Shown here piece after piece: positions 45,533 through 57,126 of a stretch of DNA of 64,000 nucleotides. The DNA lies in assembly GCA_037367405.1 (NCBI GenBank), contig JAZKJV010008261.1:248001-312000 (forward strand), written 5' to 3'. The first letter of the stretch is position 1. Each line of letters opens with the position of its first letter. The translations under genes and the position numbers were made by a program. The notes beneath the pieces are model-generated. The model was not told the origin of the DNA and ran no database searches. It was given only the letters and a program-made list of their open reading frames with translations. The DNA is from Ottelia alismoides (Eukaryota; Streptophyta; Magnoliopsida; Alismatales; Hydrocharitaceae).

Positions 45533-45537
45533 GGGAG

Positions 45538-45678
45538 TGTTAGAATACTTCGATGATTTATTCCATAGAGCCCTCGGGTCTCTTATATAGGGAGAGAGCC
45601 CTTGGGTAAATTACATGAGAGGTACATGAAGAAACTGAAATATAACAAAAGACACAAAGACGAACAACTATCTCTACA
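45538..45678 (-). repeat. copia-V 3' LTR
   Basis: tgttagaatacttcgatgat (plus strand) to ctatctctaca. The complement of ttatatag serves as TATA box. PPT adjoins at 45679-45690. Confidence 0.92.
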
Positions 45679-45690
45679 CTCCCCCTCAAG
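45679..45690 (-). promoter_or_regulatory. copia-V polypurine tract, overlapping the pol stop
   Basis: Minus strand cttgagggggag directly before the 3' LTR. The pol stop codon TGA (45686-45688) lies inside it, so coding and plus-strand priming share the same bases. Copia-II has the same overlap. Confidence 0.8.
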
Positions 45691-48600
45691 ATGGAGCATA
45701 GATATCTATCATGCTCAGCTTGGAAGAACATCTCTGGAAAGGTCCTCTGAGCAATGGCTTAGTGAATATGTCCGCTGTCTGGTCCTCTGAACTGACGTGA
45801 GACGTGGAGATGAAGCCCTTCTGAATCATGTCCCTAGTGTAATGACAATCCACCTCTATGTGTTTTGTTCTCTCATGGAAGGCTGGATTGTTGGCGATGA
45901 ATAATGCTGCCTGATTGTCACATTGCAGGTTCATAGGCAAGGGAACATCAACATTCAGATCTTCTAAGACTGCTTTAACCCACATCATTTCTGTGCTTGC
46001 CTGTGCCATGGCTCTGTACTCGGATTCGGCACTGGATCTCGCCACAACGGTCTGCTTCTTGCTTTTCCAAGAGACTAAAGAGCTTCCTATGAAGATAGCA
46101 AATCCAGAAGTAGACTTACGATCTCGTGGACATCCTGCATAATCTGCATCTGCACAGGCGGAAATAGACAGATCTGTACCTTTCTTGAATAGCAACCCTG
46201 TGCCTGGGGAAGACTTCAGATATCTCAGTATCATGTACAAGGCATCCATGTGTACTTGCCTCGGCTGCTCCATGAATTGACTCACCCGGTTTACTGCAAG
46301 GGCAATATCCGGTCGAGTTATAGTGATGTATAAGAGCTTACCCACCATTTCTCTGTACCTTCTCTTGTCCACCTCCTCGGTATCATCATCGTACAGCTTC
46401 ATACTCGGGTCCATAGGTGTACTTGAAGGTCTGCATCCAGTCATTCCTGTTTCAACTAGCAAGTCTGTGACATATTTTCTTTGAGTCATCACCATTCCTT
46501 GTGCATTTCTTGCAAATTCTATCCCCAGAAAATACCGTATTGTGCCTAGATCCTTTGTAATGAACTGGCTGCCCAACATAGACTTGGTTATCTCAACCCC
46601 CTGTGCATCATCTCCAGTAACCAATATGTCATCAACATATACCATAACAACGATGGTACCTCTAGGGGTCTTCCGGACGAACAATGAGTGGTCCGCATTT
46701 GATCTTCTGAACCCCTGTCGTTCAATAAGCTGGGAGAGCTTTTGGAACCATGCTCGAGGACTCTGTTTAAGGCCATAGATAGCCTTATGAAGTCTGCACA
46801 CCTTCTGAGTCTCCCCCTCAGCAGCAAACCCGGGTGGCTGCTGCATGTAGACTTCTTCCTGGAGATCACCATACAAGAAAGCATTCTTAACATCAAGCTG
46901 GAATATGGTCCAGTCACGTACCACTGCAACCGATAGAAGGATGCGAAGTGTAGAGTGCCTCGCCACAGGTGAAAAAGTGTCTAAATAATCTACCCCATAT
47001 GTCTGTGTAAACCCTCTTGCTACGAGCCTGGCCTTGTATCTATCAAGACGACCATCTGCATGATATTTGACCGTAAATATTCACTTGCAACTCACCACAG
47101 ATGCACCTGGAGGAATAGGGACAAGAGACCAAGTCCCTCTCGATTGCAAGGCACGCATCTCCTCTTCCATTGCTAGACGCCAACATTCAGTCTTCATGGC
47201 ATCCTGATAAGTCCGTGGAATCTCCACAGACGATACAGCAGCGACAAACTTCTGGAAATCCCCAGTGAGACGATGAAAGGAGACATGAGAGGCCAGGGGA
47301 TATGAGGCACACTGTCTTCGCTGCTTCCTATGAGCAATAGGCCGGTCCAAGTCATCCAAAACAGTGCTGACTGGTTGATCCTCCTCCTGTGGTAAAAGTT
47401 CCTGCACAGGTGCATTATTTAACCCATCATCAGTGTTAACATCAGTACATACCTGAGGCGTGTTGGATGGTTGACACGTAGCTTGAGCAGGGCCTGTCCG
47501 TCTCGTGTAGACCTTAGGGAAAGGGACAAGTGGGGGTGGTGGCGGAGGAGGAGGTGGTGGTGGTGATATTGGTGTCGGTGGAGTAGAGGATGGACCCAGG
47601 CTTGGAGGTGGTGGAACATAGACATTGGAATCTGATGATGTGGAGGAGACCAATCTGTCACCTGCAGGGGAGAAGTACATGACAGGTTCGAAAAATGTAA
47701 CATCTGCACTCACATAGTACTTGCCATGGACAGGGTCATAGCAACGGTATCCTTTCTGAGTCCTGGAGTAACCCACAAAAACACACTTGATAGCCCTAGG
47801 GGATAGCTTATCAAGTCCCGGAGTTAAGTGGTGAACAAACGCAACAGTGCCAAACACCCTAGGTGTCAGTGTAAACAAGTCTCTTTCAGGAAAGAGAACA
47901 GAGATCGGAGACTTTTCCCCAAGAACAGTTGTAGGCATTCGATTGACAAGATAGCACGCAGTAAGTATAGCATCCCCCCAAAAAGTTAATGGAGCACAAC
48001 TCTGGATAAGTAATGTGCGAGCAATATCAAGAAAGTGCCGATGTTTTCGTTCTGCAACCCCATTTTGTTGAGAGGTGTAGGCACATGTGATTTGGTGAAC
48101 AATGCCTTTAGATGAAAGGAAGCTAGCAAGAGAGCGAGTGCAGAACTCCAATGCATTGTCAGTACGCACATACTTAACAGTGGATGAGAAAACATTCTGG
48201 ACTTCATTAATTAGATTTTGAAGAACATTTCCTGCTTCAGATTTATTTTTAAGAAGAAAATTCCACGACACTCTAGAGAAATCATCAACCACAACTAAAT
48301 AGAACCTGTGCCCCTGATGATCCGGGACACGACTTGGACCCCAAATATCTATATGAAATAATTCAAACGGGGAGCTACTGCTCCGACTCTGACGACCGGG
48401 GAAGCTAGACCTATGGTGCTTCCCTAACTGACATGCTTCACATCGAAAAGAGGAACTCGGAGATATCTGAGGCAGGAGGTGACGCATCTTTTGCAGCGGC
48501 AGATGACCGAACCGAAGATGCCAGGTGTACGGAGAAACGGAGGCCTGGGAATGCAAGGAGACGCCAGCGTAGGAGTTACGAACGAGACGATAAAGGCCAT

Positions 48601-49939
48601 TGTGCTCAGAACCACAGCCAATCACCCTGCCCGTCAGTATGTCCTGAAAAATAACAGACGATGGATCAAAAATAGCACGACAGTGCAAATCACGTGTAAT
48701 CTGGCTAATAGATAAGAGATTCATAGAGAATTCTGGAGCATGTAGCACATTCTGTAAGTGCATAGAGGGTAGCAAAGCTGTCTCCCCCTGACCGATGATA
48801 GGAGACTGAGTGCCATCCGCAATGAGTACAGAGCGACCTGGCTGAACAGCTCTGTAGGACTGCAGAATATCTTTCTCACGGCATAGATGATGGGTAGATC
48901 CAGAGTCGACAATCCATCCTGTGAGGTCATGACTATGAAATGAGGCTGAAGGACTACCTGAGGCACTGGGTGAGGCCGATGTACTAGCTGAAGCCGAAGC
49001 CGCAACATCAGAAACGTCTGCACCCTCTGATGATGATGATTGTGGCATAATATCCCGAAGTCGTGCCACCAACTCTTCGAACCTGTGATCTGGAGTAGTT
49101 GCTGTTGGACCCTGAACATGATCAGCAACTCGTGCAGAAGGAGGAAGACCATGCTTGGAATAGCATGTATCCTCCGAATGACCAGTGCGGCGACAAAATG
49201 AACACGTAGAGCGTATGCGGCCTCCGCGGCCACGTCCACCACTTCCCCTGCCACGAAACGAGGACGAACTACCACGTCCCCTGGAAACGGCCATTGCTGA
49301 CGGAGTCGCAGTCGCTGTATTGGACGGAACAGGTACACGACTGAGCCTCCTGTATACCTCTTCCATCGGTGGGATGGTGGCATCTGCTAGGATCTGCGCG
49401 CGTGCGGCCTCGTACTCCGGATCTAGGGCAGCGAGTAATACGCCAACCATAGTGGCGTTGCGGAACGTCTTCTACTGTTCCGGCGTGGCTGTAAGCGGAA
49501 TGGTGCTATAGAGCTTCTCGAACATGCCACGAAGCGACGTGTACAGGGAATGAAGAGGCTTCCCATTCTGCTTTGTGGTAAATATATCATGCTGCAACTG
49601 GAGCATCTTCGTCTCATTGCGGACCTGAGAGTACGTCATAGCCAAAATATCCCACATCGCCTTAGCGGTGGGCTGGTGAAGGACATCATTCGCTATCTCC
49701 GTCGTGAGCGTACCTGAGAGCCACACCTTGGCGTACGCATCATCAGCCTCCCTTGAGGCATAGATCCCTGTCTTCTCCGGTGGTTCATCCTCGGTAAGAA
49801 TATGCTTCTTACCGCACGACTTCATTAGACTGAGGAACTGCATCGCCCACAGTTCGTAGTTGGTCCCGTCCATCTTGACGATTGGTGCCGAACCTTTGAA
49901 GGCACCTATGGCGGGCATATCGATCTTCTGATCTGACAT
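45686..49939 (-). pseudogene. copia-V gag-pol polyprotein with two premature stops
   Basis: One minus-strand frame of 1,417 codons from MSDQKIDMPAIG. Gag (to about 49160) has MDGTNYELWAMQF, AMWDILAMTYSQ and the knuckle CSFCRRTGHSEDTC (near 49200). Protease WIVDSGSTHH is near 48905. Integrase has HHCC (HLRFGHL, CEACQLGKHH) and an acidic triad HIDIW, RTDNALEF, GVAERKH with D-X35-E spacing. RT has YVDDILVTGDD (near 46632) and RNase H has ACADADYAGC and RSSAESEYRAMAQ. A TAG at 49472-49474 ends gag after TPEQ. A TGA at 47081-47083 replaces Trp in CKWIFT. All catalytic motifs are intact. The element makes particles and cDNA when functional; two point mutations block this copy. Confidence 0.92.
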
Positions 49940-50418
49940 AATGCCGGAGAAGAATAACTACTGATAGACCAAGAAAGCTGTCTACCAAGACCGTGTAGGA
50001 TTCAAGTGCATAGGTAGACGATTATGCACTTGAATCGAACATGAGGCCGAGTCCGACGAACGCGGCACACCTGCAACGAGTAGAGGCTTTTAGAGCCTCT
50101 ACTTGACAGAGACGGTGACTGGAAGGGGACGGCGGCGGCTGGACAGCAGGTGGTGCCCTGCGGCAGGGGCTGGCGGCGGTGGGAAGGGGCCCCGGCGGCA
50201 GGTGGGAGGGGCCTGGCGACGGTGGGAGGGGCCCGGCGGTGGTGGGAGGGCCCCGGCGGTGGGTGGAGAGGCCCAACAAGGGGCTGGCGGCGGTGGAGAG
50301 GGCCCGGCGAAGAAGAGAAGGCGGCGGCGGCGTGAGGCTCGGAGCCCGGGGGGTGGGCGTCGAAACCCTAGAGGGGGAGGAGGGGGGGCGGCGGTGGAAA
50401 ACCCTAGGTTAGGGTCAT
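49940..50418 (-). other. copia-V leader
   Basis: Noncoding, with a G/C-skewed stretch (50105-50400) of repeated ggcggtgggaggggcc-like units. Read on the plus strand it gives spurious Gly/Arg ORFs. Confidence 0.65.
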
Positions 50419-50431
50419 GGCTCTGATACCA
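50419..50431 (-). promoter_or_regulatory. copia-V primer binding site (tRNA-iMet)
   Basis: Minus strand TGGTATCAGAGCC directly after the LTR end, a perfect match to the usual initiator-Met primer site. Confidence 0.9.
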
Positions 50432-50572
50432 TGTTAGAATACTTCGATGATTTATTCCATAGAGCCCTCGGGTCTCTTATATAGGGAGAGAGCCCTTGGG
50501 TAAATTACATGAGAGGTAGATGAAGAAACTGAAATATAATAAAAGACACAAAGACGAACAACTATCTCTACA
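50432..50572 (-). repeat. copia-V 5' LTR
   Basis: Identical to 45538-45678 except two substitutions (gaggtaGatg, ataaTaaaag). Flanked by gggag. Confidence 0.92.
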
Positions 50573-50577
50573 GGGAG

Positions 50578-50677
50578 TATTTATGTATTTTTCCTCTTGT
50601 AATCTCTAGGATTTTCTCTCTATATAAGAGACCCTAGCCCTATGTAATAAATATTTTATTCATTTCTCTTCTCTACA
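50578..50677 (+). repeat. probable copia-III 3' LTR (about 100 bp)
   Basis: Follows the gggag of the copia-V target, reads tatttatgtatttttcctc, contains ctctatataagagacccta and ends ctctaca. Related to the LTR at 59682. The start shows TA for TG. Separation from copia-III is due to copia-V. Confidence 0.5.
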
Positions 50678-52875
50678 AAAGAATTTTAGCCCGTGACTGG
50701 GAAGGAAGTGGTCGATGTAGTGCCGGAGTTTGCAGTGGAGAGGATTAACATAGCCCTCATCTTCTTGCTACCTAAGAAAGATGTGGCTTCACATATGAGG
50801 GATTGTCGTCCGATTTCTCTCTCCAATGCTCTTTATTTGATTATTGCTAAGATGTTGGCAAATTGACTGAACATAGTCTTAGATTATATTATCTCTCTTA
50901 TGTAGTCGACTTTTATTTTTGGGAGAGAGATTAATGACAGTTTAACTGACTACATAAATCATTGCAGTATGGAAAAGGTGCAGGGTCAAGGGGTCGCTGT
51001 AGACTTCTCCAAGTCCTATGACACACTAGAATGACGTTCCTTTGGGCAGCACTGGAAAAAGTAGGATTTCTTGGATATCTGGATCTCTTGGATGAAATAA
51101 TGTGTCACAACTACCTCATACTCGGTGCTCTGAATGGCCGTCCTGAGAATGATTACTTCCAACCTCAAAGGGGCGTGCGACGGGGGTGCTCCCTTGCACC
51201 TATGCTTTTTATTATCACAGCTGATGTGCTACCTTGCATGGTGGATCAAGTTCTACAATAGTGGGTCACTATGAGATATTCCCTGGAAGATATCCAGAGT
51301 ACTCTACTCCAGTACGCTAATGGTACTATCTTTTTCATTGAAGGAGACAGAGAGGAAGATAAGGGGATGGCTACAACACTTGAGATTTTTGGGGAACTTT
51401 CTGCCCTTGTTCTCAACCAAAATAAGTCCACAGTTATTCCTTTTGGAATGGAAGATCCAACGGTACATGAGTCTATTGTGGAAATCGAGATGATGAGAGG
51501 TTCTCTACCTATTCATTATCTCGGTTTACCATTAACAAGTGGAATTCTCAAGATGGCTGATTGGCCGCCTCTGATTGAGAAGTTGGAGAGAAAACTTTAG
51601 CGCTGGAGGGCATCGATTTGTCCCGTGGAGGACGTTTGGTCCTTATGAAGGTGGTCCTTTCAGTTATTCCGGTATTCTTCTTCTCAACGAGAGTCATTCC
51701 AGTGGGTATCCATCGGCGGATTGAGTCGATTATGAAGAGATTTTTGTGTTGGTAATCAGGCCACGAGGGCTCAGGTATCCATCTTGTAGACTGGGATACA
51801 ATCACTCAGGCTAAATCCTCAGGCAGACTTGGGGTTCAACATCTTGAATCATTGAATAAGGCCCTTATTCTAAAGTGGGTGAGTATGATTTGGGGAAGAG
51901 GTAAGACATATGTTGCAGACTTATTCGCCGCATTTACAACGTTCCTGCCTATGGGAACATTTTGGTGAACACCTCCTTTTTCCCTTCGGCCGTCTGGAAA
52001 AGAATTAAGGCAGTGATGCCGCGTTTTACAGATTTACTCTGATCAGTTCTTGGTAATGGGGACTCCTTTGCTTTTTGAACAGACGATTGGACGGGCGCTG
52101 GCTCGTTTGCTAATCGCTTCCCACTGATTTTTGCTTTAGCGGCTGATCGCGAGGCACGAGTTGCACACTGCTGGATGGAGGGGAGTTGGTTGCCATCGTT
52201 TCTGACAGGATTTACAGATCAACGCCTATAAGATTTCTTGTTGCTCTTGGACACCCTGAATGGGGTGGATGGTTCGACGGAGGGACGTGGTCACTGGTTT
52301 TGGAAAGATAGTGTCTTTTCAGTGAAGATAGCGTACAGAGCTGTGGTTAGATCACCGCCTGCTGTGGATGGCAACTTAATTCGGGATTGCAATTTCATTT
52401 GGAGCTTGAATCTCCCAAGCAGAATCATCATTTTTATGTGGCTTGTCAGGAGGAAGCGCATCCTCACAAGAGATTGCTGTGCGAGATTTTTTAAAGGAGT
52501 TTCCACCCGGTGCCATCTTTGTGACACAAAGATAGAGAGCATGGAGCACCTTTTCTTCCACTGTACAAGGACTAAAAGGATCTGGTTAAAGCTGCATGTT
52601 GTCTGGGTGAACTCTTTGGAAGGCTTCTGGGATTATCTTTTTGATGCGAAACATAAACCAATGGAGGAGCTTCTTCTACCTGTAGCGGCTGTCTGGGCAT
52701 TGTGGCTAGCTAGGAACAATACTATCTTTAATACACAACGCTTCTATATTGAAAATGTAATCTCTTATGTCAAAACTCTTCTCGAGTCTTGCCTTTTGTA
52801 TCTTTCTCCTATGTTTTACTAATATATTTGGGGTGGACACCGTGGCATGTTTCCCCCTTTTTGGCTTAAAAAAGA
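50678..52875 (+). mobile_element. 5'-truncated L1-type LINE (LINE-E)
   Basis: Contains most of RT and the zinc-binding C-terminus, then a tail ggggtggacaccgtggcatg, tttcccccttttt and an A run at 52867. Begins inside RT. Target duplication not identified. Confidence 0.75.
50690..52822 (+). pseudogene. LINE-E RT and RT zinc-binding domain
   Basis: Pieces in order: IALIFLLPKKDVASH, RPISLSNALYLIIAKML, VDFSKSYDTLE, GVRRGCSLAPMLF, a catalytic loop reading LQYANGTIFFIEGD (YADDT changed to YANGT, so inactive), HYLGLPLTSG, and the 194-residue frame 52238-52822 with FWKDSVFSVKIAYRAV, CHLCDTKIESMEHLFFHC and VWALWLARNNTIFN. Several stops and frameshifts before 52238. Confidence 0.8.
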
Positions 52876-53440
52876 GTTTATGAAGGATTGTCCTCTAACA
52901 CCTTTGCTTTGTGATTATGGCTGATGCGATTTCCATTATGTTGAGCGGGTTTTGCTAAGGCAGGTTTTGCAACAAGTTCAGGCAGGAGGAGATACCTACA
53001 CATGTTCTTTAGTATGCAAATGACACTTTTTTTTGTGGAGAGTAGGATCCCAGAGGCCAAAGGAATCTCGGTGGTTTTGTAGATCTTGAGTGATATTTTA
53101 GATCTCAAAATCAATCATAGCAAGTCGATGTTTATTCTCTTTGAATCGTCGCTTGACTTGATTGGTGGTTGTGGAGCTGTGCTCTTTGTCCCTAGGGCTT
53201 CTCTGCCTCTTGCCTACTTGGACTCACCATTGGCATGTGGTAGGTCTTGCATCGGGCAACTGGTTGTCCCTTATTGAGATGCTTGAGAAGAAGCGAGTTA
53301 GGTATAAGCAAGTTGCCTGTCGAGGAGTGGTTGCTTGGTGCTTCTCAAGACGGTCCTTTCAACCATCCCAACTTCCTCTCATCACGCCTTTTGTTGACAA
53401 GTGTGAGGATACACCAAGGAAGTTCTTTTGAGCTAATTAT
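52876..53440 (+). pseudogene. degenerate LINE RT fragment (LINE-F)
   Basis: Shifted frames give DCPLTPLLFVIMADAISIML, then MQMTLFFVESRIPEAKGISV and LDLKINHSKSMFI, LPLAYLDSPLACGRSCIGQL, and IEMLEKKRVRYKQVACRGVV. These match the LINE RT region around and after the catalytic loop. It follows the LINE-E tail directly. Old, many breaks. Confidence 0.6.
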
Positions 53441-53830
53441 GGGAAGGCCTTGGGTACCCCACCGAACTAGATGTTATCAAGCGTAAGAATGTAATTGAAG
53501 TGTGAAATACAGCTCGTTTTTCCATAATTCTTTCCAACTGGAAAAACTCTTCCGAAGTATTCCACCATCTATGATATAGCCTTTTTCCTTTCAAAACAAT
53601 GCATGGACTCGCGAATGCCCACATCATCTTAAGTATTTTGTCTCCTGAACTTAAAGCATCCGTTGCTGTTTGCATTTATGCGAGTAATTTCTTTCATGGA
53701 ATTGGATTAATTGAACTTTGATTGCTATGTGCTTCTATTGATTATAATATCTTTCTAGCTTGCCATTTGTCTGGTGAAACTTATATTTGCACAATTATTA
53801 TGGGCTGGAGCTGACCGAAGAACATTGCAG
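53441..53830 (+). other. unique-looking DNA, possible intron
   Basis: No transposon similarity noticed. It ends in a pyrimidine-containing stretch and attgcag, a fair splice acceptor, before the urease-like exon. Confidence 0.4.
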
Positions 53831-53973
53831 TTCCATCTCTTGAAAATTTTGCCATTGATGATGTTGATATCTTCCCTGGAGAATTGATCTTGGGAGAAGG
53901 ACATATACCTCTGAATGCAGGAAGGAAGGCCATTCTTCTTAACGTTATTAATACGGCTGACAGACCCGTTCAG
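53831..53973 (+). CDS. urease-like exon (beta-domain region), isolated
   Basis: The 143-base open stretch reads [20 protein letters not shown], then [20 protein letters not shown] and NTADRPVQ, taking the first base of Val from the preceding exon. It resembles the plant urease segment before the conserved GSHYHF motif (PSL, FPGE, G-I-LN--R, N-ADRP-Q). It is bounded by attgcag and gttatc, the AG and GT expected of an internal exon. Urease hydrolyses urea to ammonia and CO2 in the cytosol. No other urease exon was found in the window (no GSHYHF in 53974-54410). It is either one exon of a gene with very large introns or a gene fragment. Confidence 0.65.
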
Positions 53974-54380
53974 GTTATCTGCTCGATTTTGAAAACTTAG
54001 ATATGTTTTTATTGTTGTCATTGAGAAATGTCAAATGTATTTATACTTCACCATCCATTTTAAGATCATTAAATCGGTTTCACCTAATGGTACTCAGTTG
54101 ATTTACCTACAAATGTGATATTCTTAAACTGTGATGTAAAAATCTGTCTAGAGAGCTAGAAATGATATAATTGGCGTGCTATTTATGCTGTTATTACTAG
54201 CGTAACATCCACCTTGGAATGATCGGCAGAAAGTAGAGGGGTCCAACTATTTATAATAAACATCTTCTGATATAGAACTGTACTCTGAACAGTATCTTCA
54301 CATTCGCTTCATTGGATCCTACTTGAGGACAAATCAGTGTGTAATCTGAGGACGTATTACCTTGATGACGAAAAACATCA
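53974..54380 (+). other. unique-looking DNA after the urease-like exon
   Basis: AT-rich, starts with a GT donor, no repeat recognised. Could be intron. Ends where copia-VII linker sequence begins. Confidence 0.4.
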
Positions 54381-55194
54381 ATTGCGCCACCAATAGAAAA
54401 TATGTGCTCGATATTACCTAGGTGTGTTTAATGATGGAGAAGGCATTGGAATAGGAGATTTTGAGAATGTAACTCTTGATCTCCGAGAGTACACAAGGGA
54501 GAATATGTGGGTAGGTGGAGACAAAAAAATATTATGAGATGAAAGGTACACCTCCGTGTCCGACTCAGATGATGCCATCCCGTATAATGGGAGGCAAATA
54601 CATAAACTCAAATACTGTTACATCAACACTCACAGTACTTTCATCTGACATGGTCAAAACAGCATTATATTTTTGGGTCCTAGAATATCCCACATAATGT
54701 ACTTGATAGACCAAGGAGATAACTTGTCTCTGCCTGGAGCCAAGTGCTGAACAAAACCGACACAACAAAAGACATGAGGTATTAGAGAAAATGAATCCTT
54801 ATTAAGAAACACAACTGAAAAAGAATCTTGTTCCTCTAAAATCGAACACGACATGCGATTAATTGCATATCATTCTGTAAAAAAACATTGCCCCAGCAAG
54901 AGCAAGGAGTATGACTATATAAAGAGATTCCTACTGACATCCAAAATATGGCTGTATTTCCTCTCATTAATACCATTCCATCGAGAGGTATATGCATATG
55001 AGGTTTGATGGAATACCCCCATGGCTTATAAAATTGAGATAAATAACCAGTGAAAACTCAAGGGCATTGTGTACACATATTTGACAATTGAAAAATATTC
55101 TTTATTTCAATGATTAAGTTTTTCATAATATTAACATGCTTAAACTTATGCTTCATAAGAAAAGCCCAAGATAATTGAGAAATATTATCTACAA

Positions 55195-56556
55195 CAACAA
55201 CAACAACAAAGCCTTTTCCCACAATTAAGTAGGGTCGGCTACATGGATTCTTCGCCTCCATTCAGATCTATCTTGGGTCAATCTCGGACTTATATCCAGC
55301 AAACTAAGATCCCTTCGTATAGTCTCTTTCCAACACTTCTTGGGCCGTCCTCGCCCTCTCTTAGCCGGCTCAACATCCCAACACTCGCATCTCCTAACCG
55401 GTGCATCAGTTGACCTTCTTTGCAAATGACCAAACCATCTTAAGCGGTTTTCTCGCATCTTATCCTCGATCGGAGCTACACCAACTTTCTTTCTGATTGC
55501 ATCATTCCGAATCCGATCTTTACGTGTATGTCCACACATCCATCTTAGCATTTTCATTTCTGCTACAGCCATTCTCTGCACATGTCTATGGTTCACATGC
55601 CAACATTCAGAACCATAAAGCATAGCAGGTCTCACGGCTGCTTTGTAAAACTTTCCTTTAATTTTTAAAGGCATTTTCTTATCACAGAGAACAGCGGAGG
55701 CTCCTCTCCACTTTAGCTACCCTGCATTTATTCTATTAGTAACATCTCCATCAATTTCTCCATCATGTTGCAAAATAGATCCCAGATATCTAAAAGAATC
55801 TCTCTTCTGGATGTTATCGTCACCAATCTTCACCTCGATTCCTTCACCATTGCTTCCATCAAAGGTGCATTCCATATATTCCGTCTTAGCCCTACTTATA
55901 CGAAAACCTTTAGTCTCCAATGCATGTCTCCAAACCTCAAACTTCTCATTTACTCCATCTATAGTCTCGTCAATCAACACAATATCATCAGCAAATAACA
56001 TACACCAAGGTAACTCATCCTGAATGTGTCTTGTCAACTCGTCCATAATCAAAGTAAAAAGAAATGGACTCAAAGCTGAACCTTGATGTAAACCAATGTT
56101 GATATCAAAATAGTCAGTCTTCCCCGTCGGGGTCCTTACACAAGATAAAGCCCTATCATACATATCCTTTATGAGATTAATGTATAGGACAGGTACTTGT
56201 CTCTTCTCCAAAACTCTCCACAGTATCTCTCGTGGGACGGAATCATAAGCCTTCTCCAAATCAATAAAGATCATATGGAGATTCTTCCTTTTAGCTCTAT
56301 AAATCTCCATTGTTCTCCTCAGCAAATGGATGGCTTCAATAGTTGAGCGACCTGGCATGAATCCGAATTGATTTTCTTTTATTTGGGAAACTTGCCTCAA
56401 CCTTCTTTCGATCACACGTTCCCAAATTTTCATAGTGTGACTCATCAGCTTGATACCTCTGTAATTTGAACAATTTTGAATGTCTCCTTTGTTCTTATAA
56501 AGAGGCACCACGATACTCCTCCTCCAATCTTCAGGCATTTTCTTATAAATTTTCTT
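55195..56556 (-). mobile_element. RTE-type LINE, 5' truncated (1,362 bp)
   Basis: Flanked by an exact 23-bp duplication (55172-55194 and 56557-56579, taattgagaaatatta and following bases). The 3' end is a short (CAA)n on the plus strand, i.e. TTG repeats, as usual for RTE tails rather than poly(A). The endonuclease and the start of RT are missing. Confidence 0.85.
55225..56550 (-). pseudogene. RTE reverse transcriptase, one stop
   Basis: Minus-strand frame with KKMPEDWRRSIVVPLYKNKG, NYRGIKLMSHTMKIWERVIE, QFGFMPGRSTIEAIHLLR, FIDLEKAYDSVPREILW, GLHQGSALSPFLFTLIMDEL and the catalytic MLFADDIVLIDE. A single TAG near 55707 (INAG*LKWRGAS, Trp lost) interrupts. The same frame goes on with [35 protein letters not shown] and [12 protein letters not shown], the normal RTE C-terminus. 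Frame otherwise open and catalytic residues intact, so the insertion is fairly young. Confidence 0.9.
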
Positions 56557-56987
56557 TAATTGAGAAATATTATCTACAATCACAAAATAAAAACAATGCC
56601 CCATGAGCATAACTAGGAGCATAACTAGGACCTCGAATGTTGAAATCCTCTAACTTAAACAAAGAACTACTACTGCGACCACGACGACTTGGAAAGCTAG
56701 TACGATGATGCTTCCCAAGCTACCATGCCTCACATTGGAAGCTAAATAGCAATGTGACCTGAGCTAGAACTCTATATATCTTCTGAAGAGGCAAATGATC
56801 AGAGCAAAGTTGCCACAAGGAAGAGAAGATTGTTTTAGTATATATGGAAGGTCTGCATGCATAAGTAGGCTAGACCAATTTGTAGAGTCTCCTTGCTCAC
56901 AATCACATCCAATCACCCAATCCGTAAGTATATCTTGAAACACAAAAGAAGATGTTGACAATGAAAAGAGCAACTTGGTTTTTTCAT

Positions 56988-57126
56988 TGTAACTTGTGGA
57001 GGGGAAATAATGAATAGCTTATTTGTGAGGCCCTAGGGTTCTCTTATATAAAGGAGAAACTTGTTGGGCAAATAACAAAAAGTAGACAGATAGAATATAT
57101 AAAAAAAGACAACTAATATCTTAACA
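56988..57126 (-). repeat. copia-VIII 3' LTR (about 139 bp)
   Basis: Minus strand tgttaagatattagttg to acaagttaca, with tttatataagagaacccta as TATA region. The PPT (gagggggac) adjoins at 57127. An alternative outer end is 56995. Confidence 0.65.

Larger units (their letters stand above)
45538..50572 (-). mobile_element. nearly intact Ty1/copia element (copia-V, 5,035 bp)
   Basis: Complete: LTRs 45538-45678 and 50432-50572, PPT, primer site, and a single gag-pol frame. The target duplication gggag is exact (45533-45537, 50573-50577). The LTRs differ at two positions of 141, so this is the youngest insertion in the window. Size and short LTRs recall the Ale-type copia lineage, a guess from structure. 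It sits in the 3' end of copia-III. Confidence 0.92.
54380..56987 (-). pseudogene. copia-VII fragment (pre-integrase to linker), split by an RTE LINE
   Basis: Minus strand from the right: SSFVFQDILTDWVIGCDCEQ (56764-56973), pre-integrase remnants to 56640, integrase core VVDNISQLSWAFLMKHKFKH (55058-55180 after the RTE), then IPHVFCCVGFVQHLAPGRDK and DVTVFEFMYLPP. Stops and frameshifts are frequent. Both ends are lost: the right side abuts the copia-VIII LTR. Confidence 0.7.

Noticed and set aside
50103..50426. Gly/Arg-rich ORFs on the plus strand
   Set aside because: Antisense to the copia-V leader; produced by simple ggcggtggg-type repeats.
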